This document shows, piece after piece, positions 33,125 to 43,193 of a DNA stretch of 64,000 nucleotides. A program made the position numbers and the translations under genes. The notes below the pieces were generated by a model that searched no databases, was not told the DNA's origin, and worked only from the letters and a program-made list of their open reading frames with translations. The stretch is from assembly GCA_020740775.1 (NCBI GenBank), contig JAHEWK010000002.1:1922001-1986000 (forward strand), read 5' to 3'. Source of the stretch: Ilyonectria destructans. Its lineage: Eukaryota > Ascomycota > Sordariomycetes > Hypocreales > Nectriaceae. Numbering within the stretch: the stretch's first letter is position 1; every line of letters starts with the position of its first letter.

Positions 33125-34765
33125 ATGCCAGCTGAATCCGTGTCGCTGCCGCCCTCTGCTTCTCCCAAGGCCTCTTCCGGCGAAGCCAGCGACTATACCC
33201 GGCTGCACATCAGCCCCCTCGACCCCGAGTTGCTCAGAATCGTCCTGCCCGCCGCCGTCGCCCCCAAAGCTCGCAACATCTCGTACCACTCCATCGAGAC
33301 CTTCCCCGAGAGGCGCTACGGCTACGTCGAGATACCCACCATGGACGCCGACAAACTCAAGAAGAAGCTCCACGGCTCCGTGCTGAAGGGGACGAAGCTC
33401 CGCGTCGAAAAGGCACGGCCAGAGAAGCGGACCGAGCCGACCACAGAGGCCGACAAGGCGTATGAGGAGGAGGAGGAACGAAAGGAGAAGAGGAAGTCCA
33501 AGAAGTATGCGGATGCGTTGGAATCGAAGAAGCGAAAGCGCGATCCGGACTTGATTCAAGGCGTCGCCATCAGCGACCGCAAAGTCAAGCGAGGTTGGAC
33601 CGAGCCCGCCGACCAACGGAGGAAAAAAAGCAAGAAGGACAAGGAAGAGGAAAAGGACGGCAAAAAGACTGAGAAGAAGAAGCGCCTAAAGTCCAAGTAC
33701 ACCGAGAAGGAGGAGTGTCTGCTCAAGACCACCCTCCCTCCCAACGCCGTTGCCAACGCCACCGGTGACAACCTCCCCAAGAAGCGAAAGAAGAGAAGCA
33801 ATGTCCGTGAGGTCATGGTGCACGAGTTCGAGAAGACTACAAAGTTCCCGAGCTTCCTGAAAGACGCAGCGCCGGAGTCGCAGTCCAAAGCAGCAACTGA
33901 GTTTGTTGAGGGCAAAGGATGGGTTGACGCGGATGGCAACGTGGTGGAAACTGTCAAGGCCAAACCAGTTGCCAAGCCCGCCGCTTCGAAACCCAAGAAA
34001 TCGAAACCTGTAGTCAAGAAGGTTGTCGAGGAGTCCGATGATGATTCCACTAGCAGCAGTGGCACCAGCAGCAGCGGCTCCTCTGACGAGGAATCAGAGG
34101 ATGAGGAAGTGGAAGCAGAAGTTACTACTGGAAAGTCCGTTTCCGACGATGACTCGCCCACGCAACCCGAACCCAGCGCCTCCCTCTCAGCCATCAAACC
34201 CGACAACACGCGCCCCATGTCCTCGAGCTCTTCGCGAAGCCTCACCATCAAGATACCCCCTCCCCTCACCCCTTCCGCCACCAAAGTACACCCTCTCGAG
34301 GCCTTGTACAAGCCTTCCAAACCTGACACCGACGCCACTGAGACTCCCGCCCAGAAACCTCAGCCCTTCAGCTTCTTTGATGCCGACGCCGATGAAGAGG
34401 ACGCCGCCGATCAACCCGGCCCGGCCGTTCCCATGACGCCCTTCAGCCGCCAGGACCTTGAGTGGCGATCGACCCGTAGTGCGGCCCCGACGCCCGACAC
34501 TGCGCACCCATCGCGGATGCGCAACTTCTGGGCGGGTGATGATGACGACGCAGACATGGAAGACGATACCATTGATGATATCATGGACGATGAGCAGGGC
34601 GAGGATGGGGCAGCCGCGCCAGCACAGCCAGGCTCTACCGAGTTCCAGTCATGGTTCTGGGATAACCGACGTGACCTGAATCGGTCATGGATGAGTAGGC
34701 GGAAGACGGCGTCCAAGGAAAAGCGCCACCGAGACAACAAGGCTCGGGCCTCCAAGGCGGTATGA
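33125..34765 (+). CDS. Nucleolar-type RRM-like, Lys/Glu-rich protein, 546 aa
   Basis: Single exon from ATG 33125. An RRM-like fold appears at about residues 25-100: the TRLHISPLDPELLRIVLP strand-helix part, RRYGYVEIPTMDADKLKKKL resembling RNP1 and helix 2, then LKGTKLRVEKARP as strand 4. It is followed by very basic Lys-rich stretches with several nuclear-localisation-type runs (KKRKRDPDL, PKKRKKRSNV). Next are acidic Ser/Glu tracts and a Pro-rich part. The C-terminal block has WFWDNRRDLNRSWMSRRK and KEKRHRDNKARASKA. The architecture suggests a nucleolar RNA-binding or ribosome-assembly protein. I do not recognise a specific orthologue; Nop6- or NOL8-like proteins are candidates. Confidence 0.75.
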   Translation: MPAESVSLPPSASPKASSGEASDYTRLHISPLDPELLRIVLPAAVAPKARNISYHSIETFPERRYGYVEIPTMDADKLKKKLHGSVLKGTKLRVEKARPEKRTEPTTEADKAYEEEEERKEKRKSKKYADALESKKRKRDPDLIQGVAISDRKVKRGWTEPADQRRKKSKKDKEEEKDGKKTEKKKRLKSKYTEKEECLLKTTLPPNAVANATGDNLPKKRKKRSNVREVMVHEFEKTTKFPSFLKDAAPESQSKAATEFVEGKGWVDADGNVVETVKAKPVAKPAASKPKKSKPVVKKVVEESDDDSTSSSGTSSSGSSDEESEDEEVEAEVTTGKSVSDDDSPTQPEPSASLSAIKPDNTRPMSSSSSRSLTIKIPPPLTPSATKVHPLEALYKPSKPDTDATETPAQKPQPFSFFDADADEEDAADQPGPAVPMTPFSRQDLEWRSTRSAAPTPDTAHPSRMRNFWAGDDDDADMEDDTIDDIMDDEQGEDGAAAPAQPGSTEFQSWFWDNRRDLNRSWMSRRKTASKEKRHRDNKARASKAV

Positions 34766-36073
34766 CGAGGTGGGAGTTGGATATAGAGGTAGATAGTGGT
34801 TGTAAAGCTGAAATATTATGACGCCATGTATTTGTCGATTTGTCGACCTACTTTGCGAATATGTCTTATCGTCTTTAATGATTTAAAGTGTAATATTTCC
34901 CTGAGTAGTGCTACAGGCTCAGACATCATGTACGTGCCTACAGGTGCGGGTTGATGCTCATGTTCATGTCTTTTTGTTTGTGTTTGAGGGACAGTAGCTT
35001 CTGGCTATTTCCTTTACATTTGTTTCGAAATATAGCCGTTCACTCCCATTCGACAAGTCTCGTACTCTAATGTGGGAATTGATAATTGACTGCCACCTTT
35101 CAAACCAACCATTTGGCACATCCCTTTGCTCCTCGTCGGGATTATGTGAGACTTGTGCTCTCAGCATGGTAAAACATGTAAATCAAGTTAAATCAAATCA
35201 GGGCAGGTAGCTTAGCTGGCATCCAAGCACCTGCGCATTATTCAATACACACAAATTAGACTATCAGTTACCTCGGTTTACTGTGCAAGGGTGGAGAGAC
35301 AATGCATAGGCCCTGCTGTTGCCTGAGAGTACGATAAGTAACTCAAGCGATCAAACCGGTTAGAGTTTAGGCCTAACATCCATAGCTGTCTCTCTCAACC
35401 TCGACAATCCTTCTTTCCATCACTATGTCGACTCCCTGTCCTCCTTTATATCTATCAGAGCCGCTAACACATCCCTAAGTGTCATCTGTATCTGTCAATG
35501 ATTCTCTCTTGGGTAACTAGGAGGAGGCGTGGCTTTAGTATGACGAAAATAAAGACCTAAATAATATAAATTACATATTAGCAAGTCGGAGGGTGTTTAG
35601 AACTTCTGCGATGCTGTGGGAGGATCGGCCTATAGACTAAGTCCCATTGGTCGTTTGAGCCTCAGACAAGTCAAATATTACCTATGACTTCCTAACATCC
35701 ATACACCCCTGGCTCATGAGTCTCCACCAGAATGTGCCGGCGAGTATGGACATGCGGGATAGCCGACCACTGCGAAAAGAGACAAAGTTGTTGGTTGGCT
35801 CCCTTGAAGCGGATCCTCTCTGGATTAATCATAAGAGAACCCGGCCCCAACAAGCTCTTTCACCAGACAGTGGGCCGCTGATGGTCGCGCCTATAATTAC
35901 GGGTTAAGGGGGTGAATGTTGGTATTATTAGAAAGCTGTGATTTATATCGGGTTCGTAGTACGTATTAGGGTAAAGGCTGGAAGCCCCCGCCAGTTTACC
36001 AGCCGATCTGTCTTCTCCACTTCTTTTGAAAAGCCCTGTATAACTCCCACTAAGATGCAATTATTTCATCGAA
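34766..36073. other. Gene-free stretch before the first tRNA
   Basis: About 1.3 kb, increasingly AT-rich after 34800, with short frames only. Holds the 3' untranslated region of the RRM-like gene. No tRNA, transposon motif or domain was seen. Confidence 0.5.
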
Positions 36074-36163
36074 GGGCGTGTGGTCTAGGGGTATGGCGTC
36101 CGCTTCGCATTGATCTAACAAGTAACTTGCGGAAGGTCCGGGGTTCAATTCCCCGCTCGTCCA
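36074..36163 (+). tRNA. tRNA-Ala (anticodon CGC), with 18-nt intron, copy 1
   Basis: A full cloverleaf can be drawn. The acceptor arm GGGCGTG pairs with CTCGTCC, including the G3:U70 pair that identifies alanine tRNAs. The anticodon stem TCCGC/GCGGA carries loop TTCGCA-T with anticodon CGC. The T arm is CGGGG-TTCAATT-CCCCG and the discriminator base is A. An 18-nt intron (TTGATCTAACAAGTAACT) sits after base 37, the canonical nuclear tRNA intron site. A TTTT run (36168-36171) and a longer T run (36195-36205) downstream can end RNA polymerase III transcription. It is identical over 90 nt to the copy at 40320. Confidence 0.95.
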
Positions 36164-36194
36164 ATTCTTTTGCCAGTTTCATCGACTGCTTTCC

Positions 36195-36205
36195 TTTTTT
36201 TTTTT
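36195..36205 (+). terminator. T-run, likely Pol III terminator of tRNA copy 1
   Basis: An uninterrupted run of eleven T residues starts about 30 nt after the tRNA. A shorter TTTT at 36168-36171 precedes it and is shared with the second tRNA copy. Confidence 0.6.
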
Positions 36206-37160
36206 GCCCTTTTCTCTCTCCCTTCCCTCTCTTTACTGTGAGCGTTTTAACGTCTATATATATATATTCGTGTCCTACTAGTATATAAGGCTAGGGATGG
36301 ATATAGTGGGACGTATAAAGTCCTAAATCTAAAATAATATACTCTGTCGCTCGCTCAGTTAACACACCCAGCGCACTTTGCCGCTTTACTCTATACTCTA
36401 ATTGAATATCAAGATAAAACTAAATTAATAATTATATTTAATTTAATGAAAAAGAAAAATGGAATACCCATTTATTTATTTCTATATCCTACGTCTTTTA
36501 TTAACTTTAGGGTCTAGCTTTAAGATCCTTATGCCAATTCTAATTCTATCCCTTAAGATAGCAATATATCGTGCCTTAATACAGCTTAGGGGTGCGTAAC
36601 TCAGTATATACTTTAGATCAGGACTTTATGCCTCCTAATGTATCGTACGCCTGTCTCTGATTGGATTAAGATCCTCAAGCCACTTATTTGGTGTCACTCC
36701 AGATAACGTTGTCCAAACATCAGCATTATCCACGCCACTTTCATAAGTATTTACGCATTCTAATCGTATGTTACGCAGACTCCTCAAATAAACTGGCGAG
36801 TGGTATCGATATGATCGATGACGAATGCAAGGAAACTTTTTGATAGGCGCTCTCGAATATTTTGGCTGCCTCTCTAGCTAAGATTACGTTCACCAAGATC
36901 CTTAATAGGATACACAACGATTGGTGAGAGTTTCCTCAAAAGGCTCACGACTTCAGATCTAGCTTTCATTATTCTACCCTACATTTCAAATAATCAACAA
37001 ATAACTAGATAATCGTTTCAATCTTCCACAACAGTTTATACATCTAGTGATTTTGGGGCTGGCTGACCATGATCAATTCTTTCTCATACTCTAACCTACA
37101 CTACATGGGTCTAAGGACTTAGATCTGTGGCGCACTCAGCTCATTACTGTGGCTTGCTAT
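36206..37160. other. AT-rich, RIP-like degenerate sequence
   Basis: About 950 bases dominated by A and T, with many TA steps, poly-A/T runs and stop codons in all frames. It contrasts sharply with the GC-balanced genes around it. This is the signature expected of repeat sequence mutated by RIP (C-to-T change in duplicated DNA). No transposase or terminal repeat could be recognised. Confidence 0.6.
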
Positions 37161-38411
37161 TAAATCGCCGGCAATATTTTTGAATCAGAAAACAAAATCA
37201 AATACCACTTAACTTGGGGACGAAACTCAGGCACACCAAAATCCATTTCCATTTCTAGAAATTGAGCTCGGACCGAGGAACCCGGAACTAAGGTTGAAGC
37301 GGGCTGCGCGGGCCTACTTTGGATCGCATACTCCTGGCAGGGTCCCCTGCGTGGGCTAGATTTGGGACCATGTCCTGGGCCTCGATTAGACTTTCCTCCA
37401 TCAAAGAATCCGACCTGTGTGAACCCATTTTCGGAATTCATGGCTTACACTTTTCAGGAGAAAAGTTTTATACTCCTTCGCCAGACCTTCCGGCGGTGCC
37501 ATGCTATAGCTAACACCAACTGAATGAAGTCTCTAAACCTCCTCGACCTGGGAAGTGTTTTGCATCAGAATCATCCTGAGAAAGTCACGGGTTGTCAGAG
37601 TTGAAAGATCTAGAAGTTGAAAGCTTCGCCCTCGCGCGGCTGGCGGTGTAAAAGTCGAGCAACTCTACCCCTAGAAAAGAGCCATGTGATTGAATATCTG
37701 GCGGTATGGAGACCAAATAATTGAACCCACCGAAGGAAGGTGAGTCTTCTCTTCTGGCCAGCCCAAGTTTCCACCCTTGCGTTTTGTAAGACTGCCGCAA
37801 CGTGGGCATTGATATGGCCCTTACAATGGCTTCTCAATCTTGGGTTGGGTGAGTAAGATCGATCATTCCAATTTGAGCGTCTGACGGGACTCTCAGCAGT
37901 TCTGCCCTGTTTCCAACAGCAATAACACTAATGGTGGGCAGAGAAAGATGAGGTAGAACAACATACCGACTCCTGGAAGATCAAGACAGAGCATCAAAGC
38001 CTGCGGGGCCCCCGTATTGACCAATATCTCTAACTTCCAGTCCAAGAGTTTCCACCCTGTACTGGCCTTTTACCCCGGCTTACTCGTCAATCTGTTCACC
38101 GATGATGATGGTATCCCCTCTGACTCCCGCACTTTTAGCCAAGATCAACATTGTGGTGCGAAGTTGACGGATTGCTGCTCTTGGATGGTCTCTCATGAGA
38201 CCGTTGTAATGCCCTTGCAGAACGAATGCAACTTCTCGCATTATTGTCTCATTTTCCGAATCCGTATGAAGAGCGAGCCGTACTTAGGTACTTAGTCTCG
38301 TTTGGTGACATGACAGTTAGGCCTGTCGGTTATTGTCTCTCCCCGGTCTCGACCCGGGAACGAGACTTGGATCCGCGTCTCGTCAATAGGACCTGCCACC
38401 TTCGCAATCGC
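37161..38411. other. Degenerate region, possible gene traces on minus strand
   Basis: Frames on the minus strand between about 37600 and 38200 give protein-like stretches (for example SVIAVGNRAELLRVPSDAQI, SPSFGGFNYLVSIPPDIQSH and SAGVRGDTIIIGEQID). They are broken by stop codons and change frame. They look like a decayed enzyme gene, but I cannot name the family. Nothing intact is present. Confidence 0.3.
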
Positions 38412-39333
38412 TCAGACCATGCTTTCAATGTAGGACATAGCAGCGATGTAGCGTTTCTCGGCCACGCCAGCGAGTACCTGGCGCATATTTTCAGCAAGAA
38501 ATCCCACGGTCTCTTTGAATACACGCAAACAGTGTCGTGGCTCAGTGACCATACCAATACCAATGCCCTCGATTACCAATTGGCTTGGGGTGGAGGCAAA
38601 ATGCGGTTCGAATCGGCGGCTGATGACGCCAAAATGGTCAAGGAGTTGGCCTATGTGGCGGATGATTGGTATTTGTTCCCCGAAAAGAAGCCGATGGGAG
38701 CCCTGAGCCGTGGGGGAGCACATGATGGCGGCCAATTGCGCATCCAAGGCGCCCTTAATGTCAGAGTCGGCAGAGTCGCCTACCATGCATGTAGTATGGA
38801 GAAAGGCGCTTAGCTATTCGATAGCGTATTGGAAAATGCCCGAATCGGGCTTGCGATACCTAGTTTCCTCGGAGGTGATGTGCGGTCGGTCAGACGCAAT
38901 ATTCCAACGGCCTTGGCCTTGGCTGCCTGATCTTCCATTTGCCCATTGTTAATGATAGCAATGCGGTATCCATGTTCGCGCAGTCGGGCCAGAGTCTCGA
39001 TACTTCCTCGCGTTGCTCTCCGATTTTTTCTGTACGCTGCTTTGTACCCAGCACGGAACTCTTTGACTTCTTTTGGATAGGCTAAGTGCTGCAAAAAATA
39101 AGCTGATCTTTTGAATGTCCGCCTCTTTGTATGTAATAATCTTGTCCAGGTAATTATCATAAGCTTGTTGAAGAGCGATATTGTATTGGTTGATCAGCTC
39201 CTCAACATTTCCCCCAGAGAGCCCAGTATATTTTCTCTGCATAGCGGATATAGCCATCCGCAGTGGGTGGCAATGGTCGAAAAGCGTGCCGTCTAGATCA
39301 AAGAAGACAAACCTTCGTGAGTGTTAGTTCCAT
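38412..39333 (-). pseudogene. HAD-superfamily hydrolase pseudogene
   Basis: All four HAD motifs can be recognised, but in different reading frames: motif I FDLDGTLFD just after the putative start at 39333, motif II IAIINNGQ, motif III region RKPDSGIF and motif IV VGDSADSDIKGA. At least three frame changes are needed to follow them. They fall after the first seven codons, near 39080-39100 (before HLAYPKEVKEF), and near 38900 and 38800 between motifs II/III and IV. No conserved splice sites explain these shifts, so the gene is broken. The family acts on phosphorylated or haloacid substrates, with the motif I Asp as nucleophile. The tail after motif IV runs open to a stop at 38412. It lies within an AT-rich island between two tRNA-Ala copies. 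Confidence 0.75.
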
Positions 39334-40319
39334 AGTGATTTCGGCGTCGCGATTGAGATGCTGTGTGTGAAAGAGTGAGGTCAAAGGATGAGGCAGGGAA
39401 CATGAATCAAGCAGGATTTTTTTATTGACCGGAAAGCGTATTATAAATAGGTCAATATGCATCGTCAGATATAAAACTCTTTTGTTAAAAGCCGTCACTA
39501 TCCACACGTTGCTTTTAAGAATTTTAGCCTAGCTGCATTACGTAGTCAGCAAAACGTTCAAAGAATACGCGGGAACTTAGATGTGTTTTTTATTACAAGT
39601 TAATAGGGATCTTTAGTCTTTGAGGGGGGAAGAGGGGATGTTGGAACCTTAGCATTGTTGTTAGGAAGGAGTCCACAGCCGGCTGCACAAGAAGTCTAGC
39701 CTTGTTTTAGGGCTATTAGTTCAATCCGATTAGCCAGTCTTGTAGTCTTTTGGGGAGGCTTTTCAACAGATATCAAAGAGAGTCTGATTAACCGTTTGAC
39801 TGAAATGAGTATCATTGACACATGCCGCATTGCAGCGAGCATGTAGCTGATAACTTCAGAATAGGTTGGCATTATGGGCGTCTTATTCACTTTCTTGTTT
39901 TGGAAGGGGACATCAATACAAATATCAACAGGCTCAACTTCGGGCAGTGCCGAGATAGTTGAGCAATGACATCCTCTTACGGCCAGAAGAAGGAGTGGGC
40001 CGGGAGTTATCTGTATCATCGACACTACAGCCATCTCGACGGAACAATTCCGTGACAATACGATACTGCCTACTATCAAGACTTGCGTGAATAGTACCAG
40101 CAGAGGTCACCTAGCTCTGGTAATCGCGGGACAAGCCGCTTCCTCGTCTCCTCTTCTCACTCGCTTTCTGCCGTCCCATCCTCACACTTGCACCCGTACC
40201 CACTCTCGGCCGGCTCAAAACCCCTGCCCGTTCCCACTGTGCGCTTTTTATCGTCATCCACATTGCTACTGATCCTTTTTCACTTGATTTCCTCTTGCTC
40301 CAACACGTGACAATTACCA
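39334..40319. other. Gene-free flank between HAD pseudogene and second tRNA
   Basis: About 1 kb. A 127-codon minus-strand frame (39696-40079) has no recognised domain and is not called. The last 200 bases before the tRNA are C/T-rich. Confidence 0.5.
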
Positions 40320-40409
40320 GGGCGTGTGGTCTAGGGGTATGGCGTCCGCTTCGCATTGATCTAACAAGTAACTTGCGGAAGGTCCGGGGTTCAATTCCCC
40401 GCTCGTCCA
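40320..40409 (+). tRNA. tRNA-Ala (anticodon CGC), with 18-nt intron, copy 2
   Basis: Identical to the copy at 36074 across all 90 bases, including the 18-nt intron after position 37 and the G3:U70 identity pair. The first bases downstream are also similar in both copies (TTCTTTTGCC followed by A/G and GT), while the upstream flanks differ. TTTT at 40414-40417 may terminate transcription. Both copies face the same way and stand about 4.2 kb apart. Confidence 0.95.
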
Positions 40410-40964
40410 GTTCTTTTGCCGGTATCAACCAAATCTTGGTTGGTCCTCATTCTTTTTGTTGACTGTTTGCCATTGAACATCCTCAAGACGTGTTTAACCT
40501 GTGTTGTGGTTGCCAGACGGGGTTGGGAAGTGAGAGTGATCCGTGTAAGTGAACCTTGGCCCTCCACCTCACGATCGATATTTTGCTCGGCCAAGCAAGT
40601 CCAATTATTTTAGGCTACATCTAAACCCGCTATGAATTGATGACATTGATCACGGGATTGCATGATAACTGAATCACTAGCGTAGTCATCTCTGTGAGAT
40701 TGAAGATCCGCTGCCATATGTAGTCCGCAATAACAGGGCAGAAAGCGGACACTAGGGTTAGCTCTTGGTCTTAAGAGTTATCCAGGGAATCTGATGCATC
40801 AGAGCCCAAGGAAGTGGGCAGGCGTGCGTTTTCGTTTATGGTGATGACACGTGCGGCAAGCATATTGGTCTGAATTCGGGTTGTGTAGTGAGTTGTTTTA
40901 GGGACTTGAATACAATCTATGCTATCATCTACCAGCTTCGCTAGTCTCGGATGGTGCTCTCCTT
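40410..40964. other. Intergenic region after tRNA copy 2
   Basis: About 555 bp with no gene seen. It includes the 3' flank of the minus-strand 742-aa gene. Confidence 0.5.
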
Positions 40965-43193
40965 TCACGCTGGAGACTTTGCACGAGGTGGCGTTAACAT
41001 GTTGTTCTCACATGTGTGTGGTCGATTGTCCTCTGAGCATGTACCCCTTCTGCAGCGACTGACAACGAGTCTGGTTCCCGTCATGGCCTCGTATATCCCT
41101 GCTCTGTCTAGGTTTGGTGGCTCCAGCGTCAAGTGCCTCACCAAACTGTCTCTTGACTGCGGTTTACTGATTGGGCGATGCTCCTCTGGACTTGGAAGTG
41201 CGCCGACTTCCTCGGATCCCCTTTGGGAGTGCCGACGATGAAATATTTTGTGACTTCCCTGCCGAATCTTTTCCATCAAGCTAGGCAATAAGGTGTTGTG
41301 GGAGTCTGATGTCGGGGTCTGCGGAGCGGCTGCAGGGGAACTACGACGTCGGTGAGACGCCGATCCGATAGAGGCACCAAATCTCTTCTGCGAAGCCGGC
41401 ACTTCTGGCATCTGGATTACACATACTGTATCCAGTTGTTCAGAGTTGAGGCAAAATGGATTCTTGACGAACATGTCGTCATCGCAGTGGCGGATCCTTA
41501 GAGGCCCCTCGGGAGATTTCGATGGGGGACCCGACACGCTACCAGACCGGGCGTCAACTCCATGATGGTACAAGGTATCGGGTGTAGGCTCTGTGGGAGC
41601 ATCGATCTCATCCAGTGGTGTAACCCAGTCGTTAGTACAATGACGAGATAAGAGTCGTGGGAACGATGTGATGCCCGTAGCACTGCTTGTCCTCTCGTTT
41701 TGTCGAGAGCCCTGTCTGCTTGTATTGTCCCACGGAATATCACTTCCATTCTCCGAAGTGGTGTAGTGATTTAATATGAAACTACCAGTACCAGCAGGCT
41801 GACTCTTGCGACGGTCGGAAGACTGTACTGCAAAAGCTCGGTGCGTTGGTGAAGTGCACTCGGAGACAGTTCGAGAATGAGTCGATGCATGATACACGTC
41901 AAAGTGATGAACATGGGCATGTTTATGTGGCCAAGTGATTTCAGCGGTACTCTTTCGTGAAACAATAGTTGTCGTGGTCTCAGACTCGACACCCCGGACT
42001 CTTGTATGAACACGCGAATCTTTCGCGCATCGGCTTGCGTATGACGTCTTAGGCAGGCTGAATGTAGTTGCTGGATCAGCTGCAACCACTGGTGGAGGTA
42101 AGATGGTGTTGGAAACCCCATCTAATTTGAGCATGGATTGAGCTCTGGGTTTCTTGTGGATGCTATCCCCTGCCCAACTAGTATTTTGGAACTCTCGCAT
42201 TTCATCGACCACAATGCTCACGACATCCCGGATGTCTCTATTCCTAATAAGAAACATGTTGTTAGTACCGGGTGCGTGTTTTCCCTGATCATCGATGACG
42301 TGCACATGGTCTCTCAGATGTCGTTGGTTTCGAAGTCGATGATTAACTTTCGCCATGATGCTGAGGAAGATCTCGAGACCAATCCATTCGATGCCATCTC
42401 CGGCGACGGGGGACTGTTTCTCCACACCCAGACCACAGCCTACCCCCTTAGAAACATACAGGGGTTCGCCACCACCTTCAATTGTACTTGGCACATCGTG
42501 CAACTGGGTTGGGAGCTCTCCACTATCATTTGTTGGCCAGAGTGTTTCTTGACTCTTTCGACGTGAAGAAAAGCAATCTCGATTCGACATGGAAAGCATG
42601 TAGGCGGGCTCTCCGGTCTCTTGCATTGTAAGCGTGACGGGAACTTTGCTGACTTGGAACTCGGTTTCTAGGTCAACTTCGTCGCCATCACTTCGATCCA
42701 GGTAGTAAGCTGAGCCAGGCGAGCGTGGATTGAAGACGTAGTAGGAGGCGCCTTCCAAGAGAGGCAAAGTTAAGGGGTACTTAGACACGTCTGAAGACTC
42801 TGTAACCGCATCTTCCACCTGAGGCGTGTCGCTTTCAGTGGTCACGGTTTTGGATGCCTTATTCGAAGTTGAGCGTGAGAGAAAGGCCGACAATGTTAAG
42901 AACCCTCCTCCTGGAGTGTAATCGGGGCGCTTTTTGGTCAACTTTTGAGGAGTTTTCACAGTTCCGTTATTAGAAAGGCCGCCAGGTGTGGGCGTCTTGT
43001 CTCCGGTAGAGTTCGGACTCAGTGCTCCTTGTTGGACAGAACCATCTTCGTTGTGATCAGGATCATCTTGCTCCACCCTGCGAACGGCATTCACAATCTT
43101 CGTAAACTCAGCAATGGCTTCGTCCGGGATAATTTGAATATCTGCTGTAGTTTTAGTCGATTCGCTCTTTTTTGTAGAAAGAGAGTCGCCCAT
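40965..43193 (-). CDS. Uncharacterised Ser/Thr-rich protein, 742 aa
   Basis: An uninterrupted 743-codon frame from ATG 43193 to TGA 40965. No signal peptide or membrane segment is visible. Long disordered Ser/Thr/Pro/Arg-rich parts (for example RSSPAAAPQTPTSDS, HKIFHRRHSQRGSEE) flank two more ordered blocks: about residues 138-195 (YPLTLPLLEGASYYVFNPRS, YYLDRSDGDEVDLETEFQVS) and about 245-340 (GGGEPLYVSKGVGCGLGVEK, GIEWIGLEIFLSIMAKVNHR, NNMFLIRNRDIRDVVSIVVD). I do not recognise the family. A frame of 85 codons upstream is in the same phase, separated by one TAG at 43278-43280; whether the true start lies further upstream via an intron is open. It is the first intact gene to the right of the tRNA-bounded island. 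Confidence 0.75.
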   Translation of the reverse strand: MGDSLSTKKSESTKTTADIQIIPDEAIAEFTKIVNAVRRVEQDDPDHNEDGSVQQGALSPNSTGDKTPTPGGLSNNGTVKTPQKLTKKRPDYTPGGGFLTLSAFLSRSTSNKASKTVTTESDTPQVEDAVTESSDVSKYPLTLPLLEGASYYVFNPRSPGSAYYLDRSDGDEVDLETEFQVSKVPVTLTMQETGEPAYMLSMSNRDCFSSRRKSQETLWPTNDSGELPTQLHDVPSTIEGGGEPLYVSKGVGCGLGVEKQSPVAGDGIEWIGLEIFLSIMAKVNHRLRNQRHLRDHVHVIDDQGKHAPGTNNMFLIRNRDIRDVVSIVVDEMREFQNTSWAGDSIHKKPRAQSMLKLDGVSNTILPPPVVAADPATTFSLPKTSYASRCAKDSRVHTRVRGVESETTTTIVSRKSTAEITWPHKHAHVHHFDVYHASTHSRTVSECTSPTHRAFAVQSSDRRKSQPAGTGSFILNHYTTSENGSDIPWDNTSRQGSRQNERTSSATGITSFPRLLSRHCTNDWVTPLDEIDAPTEPTPDTLYHHGVDARSGSVSGPPSKSPEGPLRIRHCDDDMFVKNPFCLNSEQLDTVCVIQMPEVPASQKRFGASIGSASHRRRSSPAAAPQTPTSDSHNTLLPSLMEKIRQGSHKIFHRRHSQRGSEEVGALPSPEEHRPISKPQSRDSLVRHLTLEPPNLDRAGIYEAMTGTRLVVSRCRRGTCSEDNRPHTCENNMLTPPRAKSPA

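Noticed and set aside
38226..38813. 195-codon plus-strand frame
   Set aside because: It is antisense to the HAD pseudogene tail, whose minus-strand translation shows the GDSADSD motif.
39696..40079. 127-codon minus-strand frame between HAD pseudogene and tRNA
   Set aside because: No domain, no codon pattern and no relation to neighbours could be seen.
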